Of a stretch of 64,000 bases of DNA, positions 10,105 to 21,808 are shown piece by piece. The notes under the pieces were generated by a model that saw only the letters and a program-made list of their open reading frames with translations, was not told where the DNA came from and did no database searches. The first letter of the stretch is position 1, and every line of letters starts with the position of its first letter. The stretch spans positions 1,550,001-1,614,000 of the forward strand of contig JANFOG010000005.1 in the NCBI GenBank assembly GCA_024336345.1, read 5' to 3'. Position numbers and translations under genes: made by a program. This DNA is from Mariannaea sp. PMI_226 (lineage: Eukaryota; Ascomycota; Sordariomycetes; Hypocreales; Nectriaceae).

Positions 10105-13100
10105 TCTGTTCTGGTCGCTTGCGCTATTGCTAGTTGATGACAGCCTTAGTATTATTGATGATTCCTGACATCATGGCTGAGACCGCCATCGGCGGCATCG
10201 CCAGCCTTGATATACCATATCGAGTTTCGGCAAGTGCGTCGTGTTTCATGGGTAATACCGGCTAGGCTAGAAGTAGCGAGATCACTAGCTGAGATGCCAT
10301 TACGAAGTGTTCCAAGATTGGGAATATGTTCGTATTTGTTTCGAGGGCCTTCCTATTTCTAGCCTAAAACCCTTGTATTTGCCCAGTTACCTTGTTATTC
10401 CCAGCTTGACTCAAGCAATTACGACGAATCGGCTGAATCGACAGCTTACTAAGTGAAGGACCCTTGCTGACAGACTGGAGAAGGATGAGCAACACAAGCC
10501 GGATATGGCCATTTTTAAGGACACAGCCCCTTACCAAGACTCTACTATCACAATATGAGGGGGGTCGTACGAGCCCATCATTGCCTATACGCTTCCATTT
10601 TCATTCCCACCGAGGTTACCTTGTAGGAACTCGACAGAAAGAAAAAAAGACTAGACAACCTTTTTTTTTTTTTGTGTCAGAGTTACGCGGCACTCGTAAC
10701 CTGTCATCCTTCATCACAACCTAGGCCAGGTCTCTTGCCTACCTTTGCTTACCGAATATATATTAATTACTTACCATTAGGTCTTGGGTGGGATTGAATC
10801 CATCCTGTTGATTTAATATTACGAGATCCCGTGATAATGAGTACTTTACTCCAGGGTAGGTCGCTCTCGGGTCGTGAGTGAAGTAAAGAAGCCCGTCACA
10901 GGAGTTCCCTACACTAGAGGACATTGCCAGTATTGTTATCCTACAGGTCATTTTTTTTGCCGTCCTTAACTTGAAAGCTACAGAAGCGTTTACTCGTTCA
11001 ATTGACAATGACTTCTTGAAATTCGAGGCCACCCTGAGCTGCCTGTTGAACAAGTTGTTACGTTTGGCTTTTGACCTGTTAGCGTGAGTGCATGCTTCGA
11101 GAACAGGAGTGCTCGTCTAGGTATTCCTGCTGCCAATAGCAAGAAGGCGCGTGTCACTATGTTGATGCCTATTGGCTAGTGCATTAGACTTGAAGATATC
11201 AGAGCATTGAGTATACTCCAATGAAGTGTAACCAACAACACTTAATCTAAGACAGCTGGGGAAAATCTTTGTACCTCAAGGTTGGTCGGAAGAGAGTTCC
11301 CTGAACCTGGAACGTACAAATTATGTTCACTCAAAGGCATATGAGTCTCCCGTATTATGAATACCGAGTCGTAGATCGTCATCACACACTCAAGTCTTGT
11401 GGCTGCCTCATCCCATCACGCCTGTCGCCTTTGTCAGATCAGTTGCCATTCAGCCCCTGAAATTGGGAACACGCCAACCGCTTCAACAATAACTTTCGCA
11501 CCAAATTATCAGGGCTTCAAAGTTGATAGGAACACTATGGATACTTTGTATTGGTATACTTTCAGTGATTGGATAATGTCACAGCTTCTGACTCAAGACC
11601 ATCTACCGACGCAGGCAGTTGTTGCTAAGAATGCCAAGCTCTCGGGCGATTTTGCTTGAAGCGTCGACTGAATGTCCAAGGTTGATTACAGTTGATTACA
11701 CGATATGCATGACCAATACTTCCAAACCTCGGCTGGAAACCGTGCTTTTCCACCAACGACAGATCACTATGTCGGACACACCCCCTGAGTTTCTCCAAGC
11801 TCTCTTTGCTTACGAGATGAGATGCCCCGTATTGACGCTGGGGAGGAGCTGATCTGATATAACCACAGCCACTGCTGAGATCACCAGAGTGATTGGGTAG
11901 AATATGACCCTGCGATACAGGTATGCGGGACTTGTGAGTGAAGGAGGGGGGTTGGAAGTCATCATGGCTTTCCCTTAGTTCGAGATCGTGTTTCACGCTT
12001 CCATCAATCGACCAGAGAAAAATCTCCGGTAAATCAAGGTTTCGTCTTGCTCAATTGGAACAAGGTAATGTCGATGTCGAAGCCAATCAAGTCGTGATGG
12101 GTCGTGTGTTTTGCGGCACGAGTTCGTCTCATTCCTAGTTTCTGACGGTACAAGAAGGGAATAGCAGCATTGGAAATGTTCTTTTAGGAGAGTCTAAAAT
12201 ATTGACAATACTATACTGACAATGATCTGGACGAGCTTGACTATAGTTGACCAGTACTAGCTGCGTGACCTCAACGTGACTGCCTGACTCAAATATCATT
12301 GCAGCTTGAACCTCCGGAGAGTGTTTTTGATCCTCTCATAGCAGATATTAATTTGTGGTGAGTTCGCACTAATGTCGAAAAAGTATCGAACCTGCCCTAT
12401 ATAATAGTACAGAAAGTATGTCATTGAACTTCGCCTCCGCACACTATCAAGTTCTGAACCTCTAAGAGTTGGCAAGAAATTGGTGAAGAGATCGCCAGAT
12501 TAGAGCAAGTAATCAGTCTTATCACATTATATCACCAAGGCAGCAACGACTACGTTGAGTGGTGAGGATTCTAGAGGATCGCGATAAGCCTCAAATGTGC
12601 TCGAACTCACACTCAAGAGCTTTTTCGGCTGACACTTTTGTCTTCGTTCAAACTCTACTCATAGTGGAAGCCCAATGGAAATCTCGGATACAAAGCTTCT
12701 AGACATGGTAAGACTGTGACAAGAATACGGCTGAACATGTCCAAGGTAAACATGTTAAAGATTGTTCTATCAGAGGTCCAGTCTCGATAACACTACGACA
12801 TCCACACTACCACGCATAACAGCCCCACACACGCCCCTTGAATGAATATCCTATATAGATTGTCCAGGCGAATAAAAGAAAGGGCAGTGGATTTTGAGTG
12901 AATGCGAAACATTTATCGTCGCCAGCGCCAACGCGCATCGTTGGAGCTCCAAGTCTCAAAACACTGTCAATAATGTTAAGATATTTGTCTATACAAGGCT
13001 GATCATTGGAACAGAACTTTTCTTTCTTTTTTTTTCTTCCTCTTTGTGGTCATGTTTTATATTGGCGTGATAAGAATGATCATAACCGGCAATACGACCA

Positions 13101-13435
13101 GCCCTCCATTGTTGTATGCTCTCTATGGGCAAGGAGAATTCACGGAATTTGAACAATAATCCGGCCTGTTTCAAATGGATGAGATTCTTTCAAGAGAAGC
13201 TACTGAAACTGGATCGGCCCAGCTTGTATAACCTCTCAAACGAGCGGAGCCAAATCTCGACCACCCATGACTACACAGATTGTGAAATTAGGGACAAGCG
13301 AGCATTGTTCTTGACTGAGGGCCTAGTCTTTGCCACGATATGCCAAAATGCGTAAGAACCCAGGTTTTACTACGAGTGTATCATGATTGCAGAGGTGCAT
13401 CCACAGAGGAAGCTCTCACAGACCCAAAAAAGAGA

Positions 13436-13488
13436 GAGGGGAGAGAGAGAGAGAGAGGGAGAGAGAGAGAGAGAAAGAGAGAGAAAAG
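13436..13488. repeat. (GA)n microsatellite
   Basis: An almost uninterrupted gagaga tract, with gg and aaa interruptions, in non-coding DNA. It creates low-complexity ORFs on both strands that should not be taken as genes. Confidence 0.9.
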
Positions 13489-14879
13489 GAAGCACTTGAC
13501 GATCTCTACGATTACTCAGGCTTGAAGCACAGACCTGACTGTTGAAGCACGTAAAAGCGAGACCGAAGGAAACAGTCAAAATGACCCCCACCATTTTCGT
13601 TTTGCAAAATAGACGCACAGCGGTGATACAAACCCGTTGGCTGGACATGAGATGGCATGGTACCACATGTGCGTGCAGGGAGGGAGAAAAGTGATATACC
13701 GCCACGCAAATGACAAGGGCAAGCCTTTCTGCGGTCTATCCATAAAATTTTTTTTTTCGTTGTTGGTCATAACAAGACGGCCACTGATGCATACTGCATA
13801 CGACACAGGATACATACGGCCGCACATCGGAGTGCCATACTCTCTCCTCCTGCACCAGAGTGGCATGCTACAATTTTTTTTGCCCATTACATATCAAGAT
13901 GGCGTGATATAGTCTGTTTGTCTATTTCCTCCTCTCTCGCTTCCCCTACTCTATGCTGCTCTCTCTCTTTTGTTCGACCGTTGAACATTTCTCGTAGTGA
14001 CATCAAGAGATTTTATCTCGACCTCATTTCGGCTGGATATCTTCAAGGTTTACATGCCCCACTTCCTATTGAATACTCTTTATAGTATCCGTAGTCTGTA
14101 CGAAGTAGGCCCGGTGCCACCATTGATCGCTCTGTAGATGGGATGTTTTTTACTTCCTTTTGTTTTTTTCTTAGCATTCGTCTTCTCTTCTCCCTTAAAA
14201 TGCACAAGCCAGAGCGGGTTACTGCATCCAGGGTCCCCGGACATGTCGGCCCTCCACTGCGGCTCCAAAACAAAATGGAGCAACGCTCGCAGAGCCGCAT
14301 ATCCGCGAGACTGGTGGGCAAAGTGGGTAGAGAGCCACAAGGGTCCTTGTGGCTGTTGGGCAACCCGGCTGTGGCTTGCCAAGTGGCTAGTGCTCCACTG
14401 TCTGGACGAAGGAACCAGGAAATTCGGACCGTTTACACGCCAATGATTGGTGGAAGCAGCTATGTTTTGTAGATTACTCAACAGAATTTGGGGGAAGGGC
14501 CCTTCTAAGATACCTACCCAAGCGGCCGTGGGTAAAATCGATGTTGCGCCCGCACACCAGGGCCGCTCCCAAGGGACCCTCCGGCTTTCCTTGTGGGGGG
14601 GCCATGACGATATGGACGCTATCATATGCAGTCTCTATTTTCTCTCGTTGTTCTCTCCGTTCTTTTTGCTCTAATTCTCCCCACTAGACGTTATCAACAT
14701 GGGCCAATCCAAATTAGAAAATGTCTCTCCCACATTTGTCGGGCCGGCGTCTTTCCCACGTTTCTTTCGTTGTTGAAGCCGGGCCTAAGTCTCTGTCTCC
14801 TTTCTTCCCATGATTCCACATTATATGCCTCGCTCGTCTGTCAGTTTCCGCAAGGGCCGCAAGGACCACAGCATGCCTA

Positions 14880-14903
14880 TCTGTCTGTCTGTCTGTCTGT
14901 CTG
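14880..14903. repeat. (TCTG)6 microsatellite
   Basis: Six perfect tandem copies of the tetranucleotide within the gene-poor interval. Confidence 0.9.
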
Positions 14904-15594
14904 GTTCTGTCCCACACAAAATTCTCCTCTCCCCCCCGGATACCCCCTACACACACCCCATCCACCATACCGCCGAGGTTGGCATCTGCCCTAATGTCAT
15001 GCTCGCGTACTACGTAGTACTCGGTAGTCTCCTTGGGCCACTCTCCGATTTCGTCTTTTCTGCCGGATTTCCAAGTTGAGCAAGGCCCCGGACTTGGTTC
15101 GGATACCCTCCCTCTAAGCTTATTAAACACCCTTCTTCATCTGCCCTCTCTCTGTCTTTGTTGGTGCGCTTATTGCGTAGCCGAGCCTCAGACATATTTC
15201 CAATTCATCAGTTGGTAATCGCTGCACACCAAATTGAGTGAAGAAAGACTGAGAAGGATAAATAAAAACATAAATAAATAAAGCACCAGCATCCCAGCTG
15301 TGTCGTAAGGCAGGTATCGTCATGTAGCCCGATAATGATTCCTGCGGGTGATTCGCCCGATGCTTGATAGTCAAATGCAATCCGTCACAACCGCATCTGC
15401 AGAACGCGTGGTGTTCCCTCTACCGACTTAACCCTCGTACCGTATCTGCGCCCTTGTCGATGGGCTGGCATCTTCGTGTTGTTCATGCCTCCATTGATTG
15501 CTTGATCTCGACAATTTGAGGCGGTGGCATTGATAAACATGTGCTGATTTGAGAAATGCTTCTTGGTCTACTGTAGTTAGAGAATACAGTACCG

Positions 15595-16606
15595 ATGGTT
15601 CTTTGCTCGCTCTTGTCTTCCCCCCCTCTCTTCTTAGCCCTACTTGCCTCCATCACCGGCCGCCCTTCGTTCATCCAGTTTACTCGACTCAGTAATTGTC
15701 GTGTGGTCTTCTATATTTTCTCTGCCCTTCTTCAACTTATCCTCGGCGTTTCCATCATCCCCATCTATTCCCCATCTCCCCCGATTTTTTTCCTCATCCT
15801 CCGCACCTCTTTTTCCTGTACTACGTAGTTAGAGCCTTTCCCCCCAGGCTTTGGCTTTTTGCACTTCCGGCTAAAATTCTGTTGCCTGCTGGCCTCGAGA
15901 CGCCTTGTTTGCTCTTTAGCTGGTTAGATCCCACTCTCCACCACCCACCCTGGTTTCCCCCCCCTCCCCCCTCCGATCTTGTTCAAGACGTAATTGTAAC
16001 CTTACTGTGTTCCACGCTGTTCCGGTTTCCTCCACTTTTAACTTGATACTTCAACTCTCTTATCCCTCCCTCCCTCTTGCTCATTGTCATCTTCTTCATC
16101 ATCATCGCCGTCGTCACTACCACCAATCTTATTCACACATCTTCCTCCCTGGGTCTTCACCTCAAGTACTTTTGTGCTTCCCCAGCCGTTATAGTATCAC
16201 TTCCGCAGTCACCAACACGTAGACACACAACATCTATCCACACGGAAAAGACCCTTGCTTTGCCAATCTGCCCTCCTTGTGAGACACCACCAATCTCGTC
16301 ACACCATTTCTTTTGAACGAAGCATCCTCTCATCCATCCTCGGCCAATCACTCCATACATTTGCCTATCACACACACGCACACACGCGCCTTGCTTTTTT
16401 GCCCGCCCTACATATAAGGTAGACGTCAGGGCAGCAGCAAGTTTTTTTTGGGGGGTTTTCACGTTCCTGGTCCATTCTGGTCAAATACCACCATCCATCC
16501 CTCCCACTCGACAAAGGCGCCTTTTCTTCCGGCATCTCTCTTATTCCTCCTTCTAACACTACCGGCCATCTCCCTGACCATTCTCACACACAAAAGACAA
16601 ATCACA
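15595..16606 (+). promoter_or_regulatory. Long pyrimidine-rich promoter and leader of the 67-aa gene
   Basis: About 1 kb of C/T-rich DNA with many short CT and CACA runs leads up to the ATG at 16607. Strongly expressed fungal genes often have such leaders. The transcription start cannot be fixed from sequence, and an intron in the leader is possible. Confidence 0.45.
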
Positions 16607-16810
16607 ATGGACGCTCCCAGTTACGCCAACTCTTCCAGCTCATCAGCTCAGCAATCTCCCACGGTTCAGATGGTTCCCCAGCCCGCCCCCGCGCCGGTCA
16701 AAACGCCATCGACGGATGTCTTCCTCAAGGAGTTCAACCTCATTGCCGAAGCCGCCAAGCGGGCGCAAATGGCCATCATGGTCCGCGACTTTGAGGAATG
16801 CGGTATCTAA
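16607..16810 (+). CDS. Small conserved-looking protein (67 aa) of unknown function
   Basis: The ATG has a good fungal context (ATCACAATGG) and is the first ATG of the frame after a long CT-rich leader. The product begins with a Ser/Gln/Pro-rich half (SSSSSAQQSPTVQMVPQPA) and ends in a compact, probably helical segment (DVFLKEFNLIAEAAKRAQ, then VRDFEECGI). I do not recognise a named family. Just beyond the stop, the +1 frame reads another protein-like stretch with C-ending codons (TKDYYYGGQDTLRGLH, then TAA at 16872..16874). The original protein may therefore have been about 25 residues longer, with a one-base indel or frameshift near 16800-16812. No intron long enough to join the two frames was found. 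Confidence 0.6.
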   Translation: MDAPSYANSSSSSAQQSPTVQMVPQPAPAPVKTPSTDVFLKEFNLIAEAAKRAQMAIMVRDFEECGI

Positions 16811-16874
16811 GGGCGCATCTCGGACCAAGGACTACTACTATGGAGGCCAAGACACCTTGCGCGGTCTGCACTAA

Positions 16875-19708
16875 CGACACATTGCTCCGTTCATTGATTG
16901 CGGCCGACACCGTACCTGGCATTGATACGATTCTTATGCGACTATCTGGATGCAGCGAAGTCTTTCAACTGTTATCTGAAACATCACATGAAAAGCAGAC
17001 ACCTAAAAAAAACCAGGCCTGAAGAGATCAGGTTCGATATCATCTCGTTATCACTACTCTATCAATTTTTTATCTTTCACATTTCTTCCCCTGCCCTGCC
17101 GAGGCACAGAACTTCAACAATGGCCCTGCCCTCTTCATCGGCCTCACTTGCAGCGGGCGCGCGGCAACGTCGGGTTTCGGGCTATTTTCCCTTGGCATTT
17201 GGTCTGCCCCTTGTCTCTGGTGGGAAAAGAGTGGTTCGATGTGGGCGCCGGACAATCGCATCTCCCCCGGCATAATCGCCGGCTATTCCATGGCGGTGTG
17301 GGGGGTTTTCCTCCCACGAGCCCACTACCCGAAACAGGACCGACGGCCCTGACGAAAGCTTCCATTCGATGCGGAAGTGGGTTGTCCTTTTTTTTCTTGT
17401 TTCTTTTCTTTTTTTTGTTCCCTTTTGTTTTCCCTTTGCCCTAATAAAGGGGGGAAGAGTAGGATGGAAATGATACGATGGTTCGTGGCACAAGTTAGGC
17501 CACCGGCGTTATGACACCTAGGCCCCGGCCTCGACGTTACAATCTCGATCATGATTGCTCCGATTTTTTTTTTTCTTTTACATCTGATTTTGTTTTCTTT
17601 CTGCGTGTGGGAAAGCGACCACGGGGTTCTTGGCGCATATAGGAGGATAATGGTATTCACGATTGGGCATCAACAAACGTGTACCAGGCGTTTCATTAAC
17701 ACTTCTCTACGATGTTGTTGCATCGCAGCTACCGAACAAAGATGGCTTGTTTTTATTTATTAATTAGGTCACCGAATAGAAGATACAGTGGGGGATGGTT
17801 CTGGCCAGGGAAGAATGCTTTCTTCTTATTTTTTTTCTCAGGGTATTCTACTGTATTCACTGGGTAGACTGGCGGTATACAGCACAGGGATCTAATAATA
17901 TCATTCAAGTTCTCAAAATACCTTCGCTTATAACCGCTGACAGGCCCATGACAAGTCTCCCCCCCCCCCCCCCCCCCCCCCCCTTCACCCCCTTCTGGGC
18001 AATGTCGGCACCAGGCGCATCGGCTTAACTCTATTCGCAACCAATGTCGTCATGGTGTTCCGGGAAAGGTGTGTGGCACAGGACGTTTACAACATACCTA
18101 GCCTAATGACGAGCGTTTGCTGTTTCAATAATATTACCAAGGGCAACTCGTTTCCTAAAGCAGAGGAGAGGGGCCTTGTACCTTGATAGTCGACATGTCG
18201 ATGGCTTAGGTCCGATACGTGAGGGCATCGTGCTTGGAAATCAAAACCCGAGAGCCTCGTAGGAGCCATGACTGGTGCTCAATATTCTTGGGATAAATAA
18301 GAAACCACAGCTTGTTCAAGCTCTATGGATGTGGTACATTGTCTCTCGCTTCACGTCTCACATCTTCTCTCTCCCTCTCCCCCCCTCCCCCACACACACA
18401 TGCATGCCATTCCTACCTACCTACCTATACAGGCACAGCATGGAATATAATGTATGGACGAACATACAAAGTCGCCCCACGGAAGACGCCGTTTAACCCC
18501 ACGATCTAAATGATCATCACCCACTCAGCTTGGTGTGCTGGTGCCCTGTGAGTCGGGCCTCACTCACTCAATTCAACTCAGCTCTCACTTCAAATCACAT
18601 TCCCACAACCACCGCGCATTCCAATCCAAGGACAGACAATATCCCACTCCTCTCGACGCTCCTCAGAAAAGCTAGTGGGGAGAGGGGTTTTTGTTCTCCT
18701 CCTTTGACCACCTCTGGCTTTTAGTGTTGCTATTTGATAACGTAAATTAAGACTAAACTCCTTTGTCCCATCTCTTTGGGATTGCTCCTCTGCTTCTCCA
18801 GCTTCTAAGCCATTTCCCCGCAATACGTAACCAATGACTAAAATTATTGACCGATGGGAGAACGCTGCTCATCACTTTGAGAGTTTTTGTTCTTCTACAC
18901 TGCCCCCGCCCGGAAAGTGACGAGTGTTCCCGAGAAGCCTGTCATCATCATCCTCACCAGCCCCAAGGTAGGTAGAATATGAGTAAAAGATTGAACCTGC
19001 CGCTACCGGGATTTTCCACCTCCTGTTCCGTAAGCTCCTAGCTCTAGCTCTTCCGTGGATGCCTTTGCCTCCTACTTCGGTCCTCTCCAGAGGGTCGGGA
19101 ATAGAGTCCGAGGGAGGGGAAGAGGGGGGTGGTGGTCAAGATCTTCTCACCGAGATGCATCTACACCATTTGATTCGCGAACCGCGGCCAAAGCAAGAAA
19201 TGCAGGGGAATCCCATAAAGGGGAATCGACACAGGGAACAGGTTCACTCTCAGAAGCAAGCACGTGACAATATTTCGTTTCGGTAGTTCATGTCCCACCG
19301 CGGCCCCCAACCAAATGCAAATGCACCTGTCACGTCAATTGACATCCTCCGTCTTCTAACCAAAGAGGGCATTCCAATTCAGTCCACTCGACAGCTCGGA
19401 ATGAAACTCTCCCATCGGATCTGTAGTATTGTCTACCTATAATATCATCTCTCGTCTAACCGTAACCTGTTTCCCCAGCATAATCGTCATGCCCCACCTC
19501 CCGACGATCTGATATCCCTTCCCCCCTCCTCCCCGCCCATCTGGCCCCCCTCCCCCTTCTCTCCGGACCCGGCGATCTTCCGGGCTCAGCCTAGCAATCC
19601 GCACTTTCGCAGTCGCCTCGCCATTGAAATCCCGCATCTCAAGAGGATCAGTTTGCTTTTGCTTCCCTCTTCCTTGCATTGGCAGCATATATATCTTTCC
19701 CCTCCTCA
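16875..19708. other. Intergenic with a long poly-C tract
   Basis: Holds the probable 3' UTR of the 67-aa gene and the promoter of the methyltransferase gene. A 25-base C homopolymer occurs at 17959-17983, and (CCTA)n around 18414-18428. The 19480-19708 part is C-rich and leads into the methyltransferase ATG. No supported gene was found. Confidence 0.5.
17959..17983. repeat. Poly-C tract (25)
   Basis: An uninterrupted run of C, unusual in length for a nuclear genome. Its exact length is prone to sequencing error. Confidence 0.85.
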
Positions 19709-20674
19709 ATGGCCACATCAGCTCCCCCACCAATCGCCAAGCTCCCTTTCGCAGAGCACGGCGCCCACTGGGACCTCGCCTGGCGCGAATCCAGGACGCC
19801 ATGGGACAACGCTGGCCCCTCGGTCGCCCTAAGTGATCTGCTCTCCCAGCGACAGGACCTTGTGCCGCCTTCCCAGGCGCACGACCACCGCGGCCTCCCC
19901 CTGCGCGATGCGACCGGCGCCGTGGAGAAGAAGAAGGCTCTCGTGCCAGGCTGTGGCCGTGGCCATGACGTACTCCTCCTCAGCTCCTGGGGCTACGACG
20001 TGTGGGGTCTTGACTACAGCTCAACGGCGAAGGAACAGGCAATTGAGAACCAGAAGAATGCCGAGGCGGCTGGATCGTACAAGGCTGTCCATGGGCTCGA
20101 AAAGGGTGCAATCCACTGGGTCACGGGCGACTTCTTCGGCCAGGAATGGACGGAGAGCATTGGGTCCGATTTCAAGTTCGATTTGATTTATGATTACACG
20201 GTATTTCCCACATCTACTCTCCCCTCCCCCCTCTCCTGTTGTCGTTCCTTTTTTTTTGGAAGCTGTTGAAATTCTCGTGCGCAATTCCCTTTGATAGGGC
20301 CAAGATGGTTTTAACTAACTCTCCAGTTTCTATGTGCCCTCCCCCGCGAAGCTCGACCGCAATGGTCAAAACGCATCACTGAGCTCCTCGCTCACGACGG
20401 CCGTCTCGTATGTCTCGAGTTCCCAACGGCTAAGCCAATGTCCGCTGATGGCCCGCCGTGGGGTGTCTCTCCCGAACTCTACGAAGCCCTTTTGTCAGCT
20501 CCCGGCGAGGAAATTCTCTACCATGCCAATGGGACTGTCAATGAGACCCCCAGCCCCAAGCCTCGTGTGGAGGGACTGCACAGGCTGAGTCTCATCAAAC
20601 CCCTCCGCACGCACAGTAAAGGTACGAGTGATGACGGTTCTGTCCTCGACTTCATATCTGTATGGAGTCGGTAG
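19709..20674 (+). CDS. TPMT-family S-adenosylmethionine-dependent methyltransferase (thiol/halide type)
   Basis: Exons are 19709..20200 and 20327..20674 (279 aa). The 126-nt intron has GTATTT at the donor, CTAAC at the branch site and CTCCAG at the acceptor. It joins YDYT to FLCALP, which recreates the YDYTFLCAL block typical of this family. The ATG at 19709 is the first in frame. The N-terminus has HWDLAWRESRTPWD, the family's entry motif. The SAM-binding loop is VPGCGRGHD at about residues 79-87, followed by an acidic LD at the end of the next strand (WGLDYS). GDFF and the FP...P..GPPWG segment also match. Enzymes of this group methylate thiols, thiopurines or halide/thiocyanate; the substrate cannot be read from sequence. 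The gene converges on the OTU gene, with 222 bases between stops. Confidence 0.9.
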
Positions 20675-20815
20675 CCCGTCCTCAATTCCGCTCACCCGCC
20701 CGCCTCCCCTGAAGTCTAGTAGTGTCTTCTTGCCCAGCCTCCTTCCTTCTTGTCTCATGGTACCGAGACAACGACTGTACATAGCCATTGCAAATAGGTA
20801 TTGTTTGTTTTCAAA

Positions 20816-20821
20816 AATAAA
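20816..20821 (+). terminator. Possible polyadenylation signal of the methyltransferase gene
   Basis: AATAAA lies about 140 bases after the stop, followed by a T-rich tract. Position and motif fit a poly(A) signal, but fungal signals are degenerate, so this is only a candidate. Confidence 0.35.
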
Positions 20822-20896
20822 AGTTTAGAGGTCCAAAATTGTTTCCCCCTTAGGATCTCCTTCTTTTTTTTTTTCTTCCTTCACTATTCGCTTTCC

Positions 20897-21808
20897 TCAC
20901 GGTGCTTTGCGAAGAGAATTGTAGTGCTCCCCCAGCCCGTATCCGTGTCGATAGTAGGCCAGCCACAATGTCTTGTCAGGCACCTCGCCGTCGCGCCCGG
21001 TGATGGGCTCTATGCCTCCATCCTGTACGACACGAATCCCCACATTGTACTGCCGTGCTAGGGCCATGAGTTCCAGCTGGCCACCCCACTCGGCAGTGTT
21101 CCCCATCTTGTGCGTGTAACTCTCGAGGGGCTCCTCGAGGAAAGGGGCAAAGTCGTCGCCGTGCTCGAGCATGTACGTCGCGGCAGCTCGGCGCACAGTC
21201 TTGTATGGTGGCTCGGCCCCGCCGGAGCCAGAGTCGCCTAGGGGGATGCTGTTCTGACTGAGCTGATCCGCAATCGCGGCGAAGAGACAGTGACCGTCTG
21301 GCATAATGTCCTTCTCCACAAGGCCATTGGTCTCGAAGGTCTTTTTCATATACTCGCTTTCTTTGGCACGGTAGTCGGTCATGTTTGCAGCTTCTTCCTC
21401 GGCTTGGATTGCAGCGGCTTCCTGCTCCGCGGCACGGCGAGCCATTCGCTCTTTTTGACGGTTCCGTTTCTTGCCTGGCTGTTGCTGTTGCTGCTGTTGC
21501 TCCTCCTTGGGTTGTGTCTCCTTTTGCTTTTCCTTCGACACACTGAGCTGTTCTGTGGCTTCAACCAACTCGTCCTCGTTGTTGTCGAGCTCGTGGGCAT
21601 CTCCGTTCGTCTCGCCGTTCACAGCTGCAATCTCCTGCGCATGCCGTTCTCGCATCTGACGCTCCAGCTCAGCGCACTCATCGTTGACTCCCTTGCGTGT
21701 CTTCTTCGTCGAATTCTTCTTCTTGCTCGTGATCCGGCCTTGCAAGTCCTTGGCCTCACGTCTGTGACGTGCCTGGACCTGCTCGAGAGTCTCGGTCGTA
21801 GAGTCCAT
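20897..21808 (-). CDS. OTU-domain cysteine protease (OTUD6/Otu2-like deubiquitinase)
   Basis: Single exon, 303 aa from the first ATG of the frame at 21808. The N-terminal half is charged and coiled-coil-like, with KKKNSTKKTRKG near residue 30 and a polyglutamine run (Q7) at 104-110. The OTU domain begins near residue 150. The catalytic Asp and Cys are in PDGHCLFAAIADQL (D171, C174) and the catalytic His in EHYNSL (H295); the middle block WGGQLELMALA is also typical. The long basic coiled-coil before the OTU fold matches the OTUD6/yeast Otu2 architecture, a ribosome-associated deubiquitinase group. All three catalytic residues are present, so it is probably active. It is convergent with the methyltransferase gene. 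Confidence 0.92.
   Translation of the reverse strand: MDSTTETLEQVQARHRREAKDLQGRITSKKKNSTKKTRKGVNDECAELERQMRERHAQEIAAVNGETNGDAHELDNNEDELVEATEQLSVSKEKQKETQPKEEQQQQQQQPGKKRNRQKERMARRAAEQEAAAIQAEEEAANMTDYRAKESEYMKKTFETNGLVEKDIMPDGHCLFAAIADQLSQNSIPLGDSGSGGAEPPYKTVRRAAATYMLEHGDDFAPFLEEPLESYTHKMGNTAEWGGQLELMALARQYNVGIRVVQDGGIEPITGRDGEVPDKTLWLAYYRHGYGLGEHYNSLRKAP

Larger units (their letters stand above)
10105..16606. other. Gene-poor interval with simple repeats and a CT-rich leader at its right end
   Basis: 6.5 kb without a convincing long gene. ORFs here (for example 14080..14625 on the minus strand) lack domain-like composition and splice partners. It contains a GA tract at 13436-13488, a (TCTG)6 tract at 14880-14903, and a perfect 14-bp palindrome at 15007-15020. 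From about 15595 to the start of the 67-aa gene the plus strand is strongly pyrimidine-rich, which fits a promoter and long 5' UTR. No tRNA or 5S RNA was recognised. Confidence 0.5.

Noticed and set aside
13370..13705. Ser/Leu-rich ORF over the GA tract
   Set aside because: Produced by the microsatellite, low complexity on either strand.
14080..14625. 181-codon minus-strand ORF in the gene-poor interval
   Set aside because: No domain-like pattern, overlaps equally long ORFs on the other strand, and no splice partners. It looks like a chance ORF in GC-balanced DNA.
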